DNA of 42,568 nucleotides from JBJXGF01 sp046153015 (GTDB lineage: Bacteria > Actinomycetota > Acidimicrobiia > Acidimicrobiales > CAIXPF01). The stretch covers positions 1 through 42,568 of the forward strand of contig JBJXGF010000117.1 in assembly GCA_046153015.1 (NCBI GenBank), written 5' to 3'. The position numbers and the translations under genes were made by a program. Below are positions 23,998 through 31,487 of this stretch, one piece after another. The first letter of the stretch is position 1; each line of letters begins with the position of its first letter. The notes under the pieces were generated by a model. The model saw only the letters and a program-made list of their open reading frames with translations, was not told the origin of the DNA and made no database searches.

Positions 23998-24475
23998 TCA
24001 GGCGGCGACGCCGAGCACCGATGAGGCGGTGATGGCCGCGATGGCGATGCTTGCGGTTGCGGGGGCCTGTTGCCGGCTGACTCTGGCGAGCAGCCTTTGC
24101 CGAAGGGCGAGGCGTAATCCCGCTAGGGCACCGAGGCCGGCGATGGCGGTGCGCAGCGCCGCGGGTAATGGCGTGGCGTCGGCGAGAAGACCGACGCAGG
24201 CGACGGATGCGACGCCGCTGGACAACGTTGTGTACGACCGCCAGTGGCGGCTCAGTCGCCGTGACCAGGTCGTAAACGGGAACAGCAGCGGGGCGGCCAC
24301 GAGCGAGGCCACGGGTAGAGCGAGGGCGGCGGCGGCCATGCTCGGCCATGCTCGGCCGTGCGTCGCGGATGGCGCTGAGCCCGTGGGTCGTCATCAACGC
24401 TGAGAGGCAGGCCAGCGCGGTAGCGGTGATTGTGATTTCGGCGCTGTCCCGCCGCCATCCGACGGCATACAGCAC
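23998..24475 (-). pseudogene. Multi-helix membrane protein broken by a 10-bp tandem duplication
   Basis: Start near 24475 (GTG; no ATG upstream). Helices: E-I-T-I-T-A-T-A-L-A-C-L-S-A-L-M-T-T-H-G, then in the second frame A-L-A-L-P-V-A-S-L-V-A-A-P-L-L-F-P-F, S-S-G-V-A-S-V-A-C-V-G-L-L, I-A-G-L-G-A-L-A-G-L, I-A-A-I-T-A-S-S-V-L-G-V. Deleting one copy of GGCCATGCTC (24334-24353) joins both frames exactly, giving R-P-S-M-A-A-A-A-L-A-L. It resembles DUF998-type membrane proteins, but this is only a hydropathy likeness. Confidence 0.65.
24334..24353. repeat. 10-bp tandem duplication GGCCATGCTC
   Basis: Two perfect copies, 24334-24343 and 24344-24353, then GGCCGTG. Ten is not a multiple of three, so the duplication frameshifts the membrane protein gene. 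It is a reversible, phase-variation-like lesion or an assembly slip. Confidence 0.9.
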
Positions 24476-24635
24476 GGCGGACAGCAGCGTGCACGCTCCG
24501 CCGCTGATCGCGGCACCCCAGAACCAGTTCGCGGCAATACCGTTCGGATCATCGGCGCCTGGGCTGCTCTCTCAAGCGCGTCGTCGTCCCCCGCATCGGG
24601 GATTCAGCGGCCGAGGGGACGTGACGTGGTGTCGC

Positions 24636-25628
24636 TTAGGAGGACCAGGGCCGATAGGTCGTGGGCGCTTCGATGACGCTGCGGCTGGTGTTCGGCAGTT
24701 GCGCCAGCGCGAGGCGGGTGATGTCGAGATGGCGTTGGCTGTCGCCGGGCGCGCCGAGCGGGCGGCCCATGGGGTGCGCGACGATCACGGCTCGAGGTAG
24801 CGCCATCTGCACGGGCACATGGCCGAACGCGGAGACGTAGATGCCAACGGTGGGAAGCCCGGAGGCTTCGAGTACGCGCTGAACGTGTCCCACGGACACG
24901 TGGCAGACCGGTCAAACCGGTACGAGCAGGACCGCGTCAACCTCTTCGTCGCGCAGTTGCGTCGCCCACCGCGGCGCCACGTGATCGCGCAACCGCAGCT
25001 GCGAGGTGGCTCCGACGAAGGAGTAGGCGTTGGCTGCCAAGTCGCCGATGACGCCGTCGACGGCGAGCTGGTGGAGTGCGTCTAGGGGCAGCGCGACGTT
25101 GTGGTCAGTGGCAACGGCGCGCACCGGGTATCCGCCGTGGCGTACGCGCAGGTTCTCGCGCTGCGTACCGCATGGAATGGTGGAGAGGGAGGGTTCTGCT
25201 CGCAGGAATTCGCTGACACGGGCTTCGGCTTCGGCTTGGGTCATGTCCTCGACGCCGAAGGGTCGTGGGTCGTCGCCCGCCACGAAGTGGCCGCTGGAGG
25301 TCAGCAACGCGACCCGGCTGTCGCTGAGCGGTTTGGTCAGCGGCGTGAACGGGCCGTCGTCGTACACGAATCGTGCCTTGCCGTCGAGATGTGCACCGTA
25401 GGCCTGTTGCTGCCAGCTGCGATGCAGGTCGATGAGACGGCTTGCGTCGCCATCGTCGATGGTGCGGCCCAGCTCGACCAGCACTTCTGCGAAGAACCGT
25501 CCGGCTTCGCTTGCGTCGAGATCAGCGAGAAACTTCATGTCGAGATTGGAGCGGCTGCCGTAGAAGAACGAGTTCTTGAATGCCTCGAGCGTCTCCGGCT
25601 GGTCGATGCTGTTTGGTGTTCGGTCCAC
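24636..25628 (-). CDS. Glycine/sarcosine/betaine reductase B-like (GrdB-like) selenoprotein, Sec at residue 239
   Basis: ATG 25626-25628, 330 aa. N-terminal A-F-K-N-S-F-F-Y-G-S-R-S-N-L-D-M-K-F, then S-R-V-A-L-L-T-S-S-G-H, R-H-G-G-Y-P, D-H-N-V-A-L-P-L-D and D-A-V-L-L-V-P-V, UGA (24912-24914), P-V-C-H-V-S-V-G-H-V-Q-R-V-L-E. The U-P-V-C-H block with the preceding hydrophobic strand is the active site of the selenoprotein-B family. The tail A-I-V-A-H-P-M-G-R-P-L-G is conserved too. No grdA, grdC/D or clostridial context is present, so this is one of the aerobic actinobacterial homologues whose substrate is unknown. A strong hairpin follows the UGA. Confidence 0.9.
24883..24914 (-). promoter_or_regulatory. 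Predicted SECIS hairpin of the GrdB-like gene
   Basis: Ten bases after UGA (minus strand) comes ACGTGTCC, GTG, GGACACGT: 8 perfect pairs around a 3-nt centre, or 7 pairs with a 5-nt loop CGTGG. It is one of the strongest short hairpins in a coding region here, located at the distance used by bacterial SECIS elements. Confidence 0.7.
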
Positions 25629-25827
25629 GTCTCGCTCCGCTTCGGGTGACTGGTGGGTGGGGTCGGGTCGAGGCCGGCGGCCGCGACTGTAGGTGTGCGG
25701 CTGTGGTCGAGGGGCGCCCCTCCATCGCCGAGACCAAACAGCGATGGAGGGGCGGGCAGGAGCAATCCCGGGTGGGAGGGCGGCGGGAGAGATCCTGCGG
25801 TCGTGGGGCCGGTCGAGGGCGCTCGGG

Positions 25828-26702
25828 TCAGGCGACGGTGATGTCGATCTCGCTGGTGATCATGGGGTTGAGGGGGGCGTGGCCGTTGTCGGCGACGATG
25901 AGTTTGTGTTTCTCGCCTGGCGCCATGCCTTCGGTGGATGTCTTGAAGGTGGTGGTGCCCGACATGCCGAGCATGGTCATCATGCCCATCGTCGGGCCTT
26001 CGGCCGGTGCGAGGTTGACGTGCCAGTGGCCGTAGCCGAGCAGGGACGGCCTGCCGAACAGGTTGGGATCGAGGTTGAGGTTCTCCACCTCGACGACGAC
26101 GTCGAAGTCGCCGCTGATCGTGTCGCCGGACTTCAGTGACACGATCTTGATGGTGGGGGGATCGGCGAACTCGGCGTCTTTGATCTCGGGCAGGGGGCGG
26201 TGGGCTGGTAATCGATGGTGGTCTTGGGTTCGTTGTCGAGGACCTCTGTGTGGTCATTGATCGCCGGTACGACGGCGAGTTCGTGCTTGCCGTGGGCGAC
26301 GTTTTGCATGGAGAACCTCGCGTCGGGGGTGATGAACATGTCGACCAGCGCGCCGTCGAGCAGCAGGTGGTAGTGACCCTCGCCGTCGACGAGGGCCTTG
26401 CATGCGGTGTTGGTCAGCTCGTAGCCCTCGACGGCCACGCTGATGTCGACGGTGTTGCCGGTCACTTTTGTGCCGTCGGCGGGGCGAAACGAGGCTGATC
26501 TTCATCGCCGCTGCGCTGGCGGGTAACTCCATCATCTCCATCATCTCCATCATCGTGGTCGTCGCGCCGTCGGCTGCGGCCTCGGCGTGGGTGGTGGCGG
26601 GCGCCCCGGCTGGGGCGTCATCGGTGTCGTCGCCTCCACAGGCGGCTGCCACCAGCCAGAAGGACAGGACGCGTCCGATGATTTTGTCCGATGTCGCACC
26701 AT
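25828..26702 (-). CDS. Two-domain lipoprotein, frameshifted at three homopolymers
   Basis: ATG 26700-26702 behind a strong GGAGG. A one-base gap at AAAA (near 26680) is needed to reach the signal peptide V-L-S-F-W-L-V-A-A-A-C, followed by an acidic, Met-rich linker (repeated M-M-E). Another shift at CCCC near 26490 opens V-T-G-N-T-V-D-I-S-V-A-V-E-G-Y and H-Y-H-L-L-L-D-G-A-L-V-D; a third near 26208 leads to S-G-D-T-I-S-G-D-F-D-V-V-V-E-V and G-Y-G-H-W-H-V-N-L-A-P-A-E-G. Two tandem beta domains, each with an H-x-H motif (DUF4399-like, by eye), suggest copper or other metal binding at the cell surface. Frameshifts at homopolymers suggest sequencing errors. Confidence 0.7.
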
Positions 26703-26783
26703 GGTGGGTGGGTTCCTCCCCGATCGTGAACCGGGCCGTGTTCTGGCCGGCTCAGCGCATCCGCGATGCAGACGCGCGCCGGG

Positions 26784-26809
26784 AACCCGTGCGGGGTCGG
26801 GTCACTTCC
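26784..26809 (-). promoter_or_regulatory. ECF-type promoter GGAAG-N18-GTT before the lipoprotein
   Basis: Minus strand GGAAG 26805-26809, 18 bases, GTT 26784-26786 preceded by CGG. The ATG lies about 80 bases downstream. Confidence 0.65.
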
Positions 26810-26867
26810 CGGAATTCGGGGAATTTATCGCATTACCGGAACTTTCGGAGCGAAGAGCGGTCTACGA

Positions 26868-27146
26868 CTATTCGTCGGAGGGCTCCGCGCGTCGCTGGCG
26901 GAACGGGGAGAGGTAGCCGATGCTCGCCACGGTGAACGGCACCAGGTAGTTCACGGCAACGCGCGCCCCGGTCACCGCGTTGGCGTTGCCTGCTGCGATG
27001 ACGCTGCCTTGGTTCACGAGGGAGAGCAGCGTGCCGACGACGAGCGCGACCCTGCTGGCGGTGTGAAACGTCACGCCACGCAGGATCAGCTTGGCTGCGT
27101 CGGCAACGGTCGACCAGGCCGGCACGGAACGGCTGGATTGGTTCAT
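26868..27146 (-). CDS. NrtS-like small membrane protein, 92 aa
   Basis: Start overlaps the anti-sigma stop (ATGA at 27143-27146). Two helices: A-S-R-V-A-L-V-V-G-T-L-L-S-L-V-N-Q-G and V-A-V-N-Y-L-V-P-F-T-V-A-S-I-G-Y-L. The V-V-G-T-x-L-x-L-x-N-Q-G and Y-L-V-P-F motifs are those of the NrtS family, linked to nitrate/nitrite transport in other bacteria. Here it is the last gene of a sigma/anti-sigma operon, so a stress-related role is possible. Confidence 0.75.
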   Translation of the reverse strand: MNQSSRSVPAWSTVADAAKLILRGVTFHTASRVALVVGTLLSLVNQGSVIAAGNANAVTGARVAVNYLVPFTVASIGYLSPFRQRRAEPSDE

Positions 27147-27424
27147 TCGTTCGTCTCCCGGTCGATGTCGACGAGGCCGTCGGCGAAGGCGCGCAGGCGT
27201 TTGAGGACCGGGTCGTGTTCGGGTGCCGGGTTGTGTGTCGCCAGCGACAGCTTGATGCGCTCGTAAGTGTCCGCCTCCAGGCCGCAGCGGCGGCAGTCCT
27301 CGAGATGTTCGGCGATCTTCCCGGCTCGGGCCGGGTCGAGCTCGTCGTCGAGGTAGTGCTGCAGGAGCTTGCCGACCTCAGCGCAGCTCATGACCTGGCT
27401 TCGGCGGCGGGGAAACAGTCTCAC
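27143..27424 (-). CDS. Zinc-finger (ZAS) anti-sigma factor, 93 aa
   Basis: GTG at 27422-27424 overlaps the stop of the sigma gene (GTGA). Motif C-A-E-V-G-K-L-L-Q-H-Y-L-D-D-E-L-D near the N-terminus and A-E-H-L-E-D-C-R-R-C-G, i.e. H-x3-C-x2-C with an upstream Cys, as in RsrA/ChrR-type thiol-switch anti-sigma factors. No transmembrane helix. It should hold the adjacent ECF sigma until the Zn-cysteine site is oxidised. Confidence 0.9.
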   Translation of the reverse strand: MRLFPRRRSQVMSCAEVGKLLQHYLDDELDPARAGKIAEHLEDCRRCGLEADTYERIKLSLATHNPAPEHDPVLKRLRAFADGLVDIDRETNE

Positions 27425-27945
27425 AGTTCACTCCTCCGGCTGACGCCGGCTCCTTCGAGATGGTCGCGCATGCGCCGGCGCGCTCGGTGCAGGCGACTCA
27501 TGATCGTACCGATCGGTACGCCCAGCTCGATGGCCGCTTCGGCGTAGCTGAGACCACGGATGTCAACCAGTTCGACCACGAGTCGAAACGGCTTGGTCAA
27601 CTGATCGAGGGCGGCCTGCACCGCGGCATCGAACGCGTCGTCGAACAACGGTGCGTCGTCGTCGGCGACCACTTCGAGCGCGTCGTCGGCGTGGTAGAGC
27701 AGTTCGGGCCGCCTGCGGCGGTGCGAGTTGATGTGGGTGTTGCGCATGATGGTGAGCAGCCAGGCGCGTGGGTAGCGGCCGTCGAAACTGTCGATCGCCC
27801 GGAAGGCCCGCAGCAGCGTGTCCTGCACCAGGTCCTCGGCGGCGCTGTCCTGGCGGGTCAACGAACGTGCGACGCGCAGCAGCACAGGGAGTTCGGGTAC
27901 CACGTAACGCTCGAACGCCGCCTGGGCCCGCAGCTGGTCGGTCAT
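27421..27945 (-). CDS. ECF RNA polymerase sigma factor (SigR/RpoE-like), 174 aa
   Basis: Region 2: L-L-R-V-A-R-S-L-T-R-Q-D-S-A-A-E-D-L-V-Q-D-T-L-L-R-A-F, with the E-D-L-V-Q-D-T-L-L-R-A-F signature of SigR-like ECFs, then A-W-L-L-T-I-M-R-N-T-H-I-N. Region 4: L-P/L-T-K-P-F-R-L-V-V-E-L-V-D-I-R-G-L-S-Y-A-E-A-A-I-E-L-G-V-P-I-G-T-I-M-S-R-L-H-R-A-R. Encoded with its anti-sigma by 4-nt overlap, downstream of the peroxiredoxin gene whose promoter has the ECF form, giving positive autoregulation by read-through. Predicted to recognise the GGAA(T)-N18-GTT sites listed here. Confidence 0.95.
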   Translation of the reverse strand: MTDQLRAQAAFERYVVPELPVLLRVARSLTRQDSAAEDLVQDTLLRAFRAIDSFDGRYPRAWLLTIMRNTHINSHRRRRPELLYHADDALEVVADDDAPLFDDAFDAAVQAALDQLTKPFRLVVELVDIRGLSYAEAAIELGVPIGTIMSRLHRARRRMRDHLEGAGVSRRSEL

Positions 27946-28090
27946 CGTGGCCGCTCGCCATGACGTGGGGTCGCGGAGCAGCAGCTCTCAACCATCTTGA
28001 TCGTCTCCTCGGCCGGTGGCGGCCCGTGATACAGCGGCGCGCAGCACGGCGCCGACGGTAGCCGCACGACCGATGCTGCGCCCCTTGCGA

Positions 28091-28708
28091 TCAGCGCAGC
28101 GCCTGCAACGCAGCCACGATGTCATCGGGAACCATGCGATTGCGGTAGTCCGGGTCGACGTGCGCGGCACGCACGACCCGCTCCTGGTCGATCACGAAGG
28201 TGGCTGGTACGGGCAGGTTCCAGCTTCCGTCCGCGTTCTGTTGCGTGAGGTCCATGCCGAGTAGCGGGTACATCGCCTTGAGCTCGTCGGACAGCTCGAA
28301 CTGCAAGTTGTACGCCCGGATGGTCTCCTGGGCGGCGTCGCTCAACACGTCGAACCCGAGCGACAGCTTCCGCACGAACGCCAGGGAGTCATCAGGGCGT
28401 TGCGGGCTCACGGTCACCAACGATGCACCGAGTTCGGTGAAGCGGGGCAGCGCGGCCTGTAATCCGGTGAAGGCGGTGTTGCACACCGGGCACCATGCGC
28501 CGCGGTAGAAGGCGAGGACGACGGGCCCTGATTCGAGCCGGTCGGCGAGATGCACCGCCCGACCATGGGCGTCGGGCAGCGAGAACACCGGCGCAAGGTC
28601 CCCGACCTTGATGCCGGGAACCGCGCCGCTGCGGCGCAGGCCGTCGATGAGCTCGGCGCTGTGCCGTCGCATCTCGTCCATGTCGAGGGGTGGTCGTGCA
28701 TCGCTCAT
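28091..28708 (-). CDS. AhpC/TSA-type peroxiredoxin-like protein, 205 aa
   Basis: ATG 28706-28708. V-G-D-L-A-P-V-F-S-L-P-D-A-H-G, then V-V-L-A-F-Y-R-G-A-W-C-P-V-C-N with a C-x-x-C pair in the position where the 17625-18167 protein has U-x-x-C. Later V-T-V-S-P-Q-R-P-D-D-S, F-D-V-L-S-D-A-A-Q-E-T-I-R and P-A-T-F-V-I-D are normal for the fold. Cytoplasmic thiol peroxidase by family. First gene of the unit that continues into the ECF sigma genes about 145 bases downstream. Confidence 0.92.
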   Translation of the reverse strand: MSDARPPLDMDEMRRHSAELIDGLRRSGAVPGIKVGDLAPVFSLPDAHGRAVHLADRLESGPVVLAFYRGAWCPVCNTAFTGLQAALPRFTELGASLVTVSPQRPDDSLAFVRKLSLGFDVLSDAAQETIRAYNLQFELSDELKAMYPLLGMDLTQQNADGSWNLPVPATFVIDQERVVRAAHVDPDYRNRMVPDDIVAALQALR

Positions 28709-28756
28709 GGTGTGCGCCTTCCGATCGTGCCCGAATTCTGAAGCGGGCGCTGCGGA

Positions 28757-28782
28757 AACCCGGGCAGACCGCTTCGCATTCC
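28757..28782 (-). promoter_or_regulatory. ECF-type promoter GGAAT-N18-GTT before the peroxiredoxin/sigma operon
   Basis: Minus strand GGAAT 28778-28782, 18 bases ending in CGG, GTT 28757-28759. About 48 bases from the peroxiredoxin ATG. It is back-to-back with a plus-strand copy 27 bases away. Confidence 0.8.
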
Positions 28783-28809
28783 CGGATGCGATCATCGACG
28801 CGCGCGCTG

Positions 28810-28835
28810 GGAATCGACGTAGACCCGGACGGGTT
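28810..28835 (+). promoter_or_regulatory. Divergent ECF-type promoter GGAAT-N18-GTT
   Basis: GGAAT 28810-28814, 18 bases ending in CGG, GTT 28833-28835, reading towards the molybdo-oxidoreductase fragment at 28891. The two facing-away promoters share their regulatory interval. Confidence 0.75.
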
Positions 28836-28890
28836 CCCGGTGCGTCCGCGCCGGTCGCCCGATGCTTCCGGGGGCGAGAAGCGAGGCCTG

Positions 28891-29410
28891 ATGAGCGCAG
28901 AGGTTCGCCGGAGGCGCGGAGATGGAGGCCATGGTCATGGCCATGGCCGCGGCGACGAAGCCGTGGTCTCAGGCCGGCGGGCAATGCTTGCCGGGCTGGC
29001 CGCCCTGTTCGGTCTGGCGGTGAGCGAAGTACCGGCGATGGCGCGCTCGTCGCCGCAATTGCTGTTGTCAGCGCTGGCGTCGTGGCTCATCGATCATCTC
29101 CCGCAGGTGGTCGTGCATCGGGGGATCGTCGCGTTCGGCGAGCATGACAAACGCGTCCTGATCATCTGGATGGCGGCGGTGGCGGCGCTCGTTTCTGGCC
29201 TCACCGTCGGCGACTCGCAGCTGGAAGCGGCAACCGCGCTGATGTCGGCTGTGGTCGGCGTGGCCGGAGGGCTCGGCGTGCTGCGCCTCCTGCTGCGCCG
29301 TGGGTCGGTGGGCGGCGCCGACGTGGGCTCGGGCTTCCCGGCGCCGTTTCGTGGCGGAAACGCAGCGTTCGCAGCGGCGGCGTTCGGGTTGCGAGTGGTG
29401 ACCGACCACT
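28891..29410 (+). pseudogene. Sulfite-oxidase-like molybdopterin oxidoreductase, N-terminal membrane part only
   Basis: ATG 28891, a His/Gly-rich start, then helices A-M-L-A-G-L-A-A-L-F-G-L-A-V-S-E-V, L-L-L-S-A-L-A-S-W-L-I-D-H-L, V-L-I-I-W-M-A-A-V-A-A-L-V-S-G-L and G-V-A-G-G-L-G-V-L, with F-G-E-H-D-K between them. This is the N-terminal membrane anchor of actinobacterial sulfite-oxidase-type proteins. The molybdopterin domain (with its Cys ligand) is missing; the frame continues but without likeness after about 29400, where the CcmH fragment begins on the other strand. Confidence 0.65.
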
Positions 29411-29430
29411 GGAGCCGAGCCGAGGGGACG

Positions 29431-29745
29431 TCACCGGGTGCGTGGCGGGCCCGCCTGCGCCGCAGCCAGGGGGGCGCGCCGTCCGGTGCCGTCTTCGGTG
29501 TCGCCGGGCAGCAGCCCTTTCTGACGCCAGTCGCGGCCCCAGGTCGCCGACGGAACGACACCAGCGCAACAGCACGACCAGCAGCGCAGCCACGGCAAGG
29601 ACGCCGACTGCGACGGGTGCGACCCACACCAGCCCGACGAGGCCGGACCGACTCGGGACGAGCTCGGTTCGTTCGCCGAGCCGGTCGCCGAACCGGTCGA
29701 CGATAAGGGCGCGGACCTCGCCGTCGGTGCGGCCGGCACGCGGCG
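29431..29745 (-). pseudogene. CcmH-like cytochrome c biogenesis protein, C-terminal fragment
   Basis: Minus strand: G-E-V-R-A-L-I-V-D-R-F-G-D-R, then E-L-V-P-S-R-S-G-L-V-G-L-V-W-V-A-P-V-A-V-G-V-L-A-V-A-A-L-L-V-V-L-L-R-W. The first motif follows the C-x-x-C heme-handling site in CcmH/CycL proteins; that upstream part is missing, cut where the AhpD-like fragment starts near 29740. One transmembrane helix remains. Nonfunctional. Confidence 0.6.
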
Positions 29746-30063
29746 TTGCTCACCCAGTTCGTGCACGCGGTCACCTCCGACGATGAAGCGGCCGCCGCTG
29801 CAGTTCGAACCGAGGTACGGGTGACCCTGGGCGACGAATGGCTCGTCGACGCCGCGGCGGTGGTCGCCAACTTCGAGATGATGACCAGAGTGGCCGATGG
29901 GACCGGTGCCCGAATGCGCGCCGAACAGATCGACGCCGCGGCCCCCTTGCGCCAACTCCTCGGGGTGGATGCCTTTCCTTCGGCGCGTCGGAAGCCCTGC
30001 CTCGCGGCGGGCCGGGGAATACGCTCGCCATGGGGCGGGTTTCGGGCCCGATGCGAGCGTTGA
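29730..30063 (+). pseudogene. AhpD/YnjA-like protein, C-terminal fragment
   Basis: Reads L-L-T-Q-F-V-H-A-V-T-S-D-D, L-G-D-E-W-L-V-D-A-A-A-V-V-A-N-F-E-M-M-T-R-V-A-D-G-T-G. It is closely like residues 285-345 of the Sec protein at 12416-13519 (V-A-V-S-A-N-F-H-M-M-T-R-I-A-D-G-T-G). The active-site half is missing, lost at the junction near 29735. The fragment ends inside the start of the radical SAM gene. In E. coli, ynjA (AhpD-fold) heads the ynj operon, so this looks like the decayed ynjA-type gene of the operon that follows. Confidence 0.7.
30016..30041 (+). promoter_or_regulatory. ECF-type promoter GGAAT-N18-GTT before the radical SAM/ABC operon
   Basis: GGAAT 30016-30020, 18 bases ending in CGG, GTT 30039-30041. 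The first downstream ATG is at 30051, 9 bases past the GTT, so transcription should begin at or next to the start codon and the mRNA would be leaderless. Confidence 0.75.
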
Positions 30064-31487
30064 GACTCCCACAGGTGTTGAGCAGGGTGTCGGCGGTGCG
30101 ATGGGTGCAGCGGTGGGAGCGACGCCTTCGGCCGGTGGACGAAACGGCGGCTGCGGCAGCAGCGCGTCGTTGGGCGGCGTTGCCGGCCGGCGCTCGGACG
30201 CCGGGTCAGTTGATCGGTCGTCGTTCGACGGGATGCGAGGGTACCCATGGGGTATTCCCTGCGTGTGACTTCGCGTGCAAGCCGTGCTATCACTCCCGTG
30301 ATGCAAACAGGGTGCGCATCGACGGTCCGCACACCGTCGCCGCGGTCGAGGCGCAGATGGCGTTCCTGGTCGGCGCTCGCGGTCCCGGCGCGTTCGCCCA
30401 GCTGATCGGGGGCGAAGTCTCGTTGCTGGCGCCGGAGGATCATGCGGCTGCGTTGCAGGCCATGCGTGCCCACGGCCGGGTGCCGATGAGCATGACGCAC
30501 GGCGATTTCGACGAGGAGTACCTGCGCCAGGTCGCACTCGACGCCAACGGTCGACGACGGTTCCGTTCGATGTCGTTCGCGGCGCACATCGACACCACGA
30601 TGTTCGGTCGCCGGGGCGCTGAAAAGCCGCGATCGGAGGCGGAGTTGCACCCGCACCGAGCGGCGTTCTGCGCGATGTTCGAACGGTTGCGGCGCGAGCA
30701 CGGGGTGAGGGCCTACCTGGCGCACAACATGACGGTGACCCCGGCGAACCTCGGCCAGGTGGCGGAGGTGGTGCGGCGCGGTCGCACGCAAGGTTGGCGG
30801 ATGTTCTCGTTCCAGCCGGCCGCCTATGTCGGCAACGAGCAGCGCTGGACGGAGGGGTTCCGATCGATCAGCGACGATCACGTGTGGGCGCAGATCGAGG
30901 CCGGCGTGGGTCGTTCGCTGCCGTACCGCGCGCTGCAGTTCGGCGATGTCCGTTGCAACCGGACGACGTGGGGTGCGTGGGTGGGCGATCGGTACGTGCC
31001 GCTGCTCGACGAGGACGATCCGGCCGATCTCGCCGCCCGTGATGTGTTCTTCGAGGCGTTGCCCGGCAACTACCTGTCGGAGCCGTCGACCGCGGTGAAG
31101 GTGGTGCGCGTCGGGCGGTTGCTGGTGCGCCGCCCTGGCTTGGTCGCCACGGCGGTGTCGTTCGGATGGCGGTTCGCCCGCCGGGCGGGCGGGTTGCGGG
31201 CGTTGCGCCACGGCATCGCGCCGATGACGTTCGTGATGCACCGGTTCATGGATGCGGAGGTGGTGGCACCGGCGTGGGAGCTGCTGCAACGGGGCGAGCG
31301 GTCCGACGATCCGGAGCTCCTCGCCGCCCAGGAACGACTCGAGGCGTGTGTGTACTCCATGGCGCATCCCGAACTCGGCGAGGTCGTACCCGCTTGCGTG
31401 CAGCATTGCCTGCTGGACCCGGCGGAGAACCGGGCGTTGGCCGTGGCGTTGCCCCTGCCCGTACGGCGCGGGCGGGCCCATGTTTGA
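30051..31487 (+). CDS. Radical SAM enzyme of unknown substrate
   Basis: 478 aa from ATG 30051 (ATG 30030 is in frame but lies within the promoter). Cluster motif P-A-C-D-F-A-C-K-P-C-Y-H, i.e. C-x3-C-x2-C, about residue 75. The pattern G-G-E-V-S-L-L follows (SAM-contacting G-G-E), and downstream are V-R-A-Y-L-A-H-N-M-T-V-T and W-R-M-F-S-F-Q-P-A. A C-terminal extension with A-C-V-Q-H-C-L-L-D contains two more Cys that could hold an extra cluster or SPASM-like site. It overlaps the next gene by 8 nt. The only clean, multi-gene metabolic operon in the window starts here. Confidence 0.9.
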   Translation: MRALRLPQVLSRVSAVRWVQRWERRLRPVDETAAAAAARRWAALPAGARTPGQLIGRRSTGCEGTHGVFPACDFACKPCYHSRDANRVRIDGPHTVAAVEAQMAFLVGARGPGAFAQLIGGEVSLLAPEDHAAALQAMRAHGRVPMSMTHGDFDEEYLRQVALDANGRRRFRSMSFAAHIDTTMFGRRGAEKPRSEAELHPHRAAFCAMFERLRREHGVRAYLAHNMTVTPANLGQVAEVVRRGRTQGWRMFSFQPAAYVGNEQRWTEGFRSISDDHVWAQIEAGVGRSLPYRALQFGDVRCNRTTWGAWVGDRYVPLLDEDDPADLAARDVFFEALPGNYLSEPSTAVKVVRVGRLLVRRPGLVATAVSFGWRFARRAGGLRALRHGIAPMTFVMHRFMDAEVVAPAWELLQRGERSDDPELLAAQERLEACVYSMAHPELGEVVPACVQHCLLDPAENRALAVALPLPVRRGRAHV

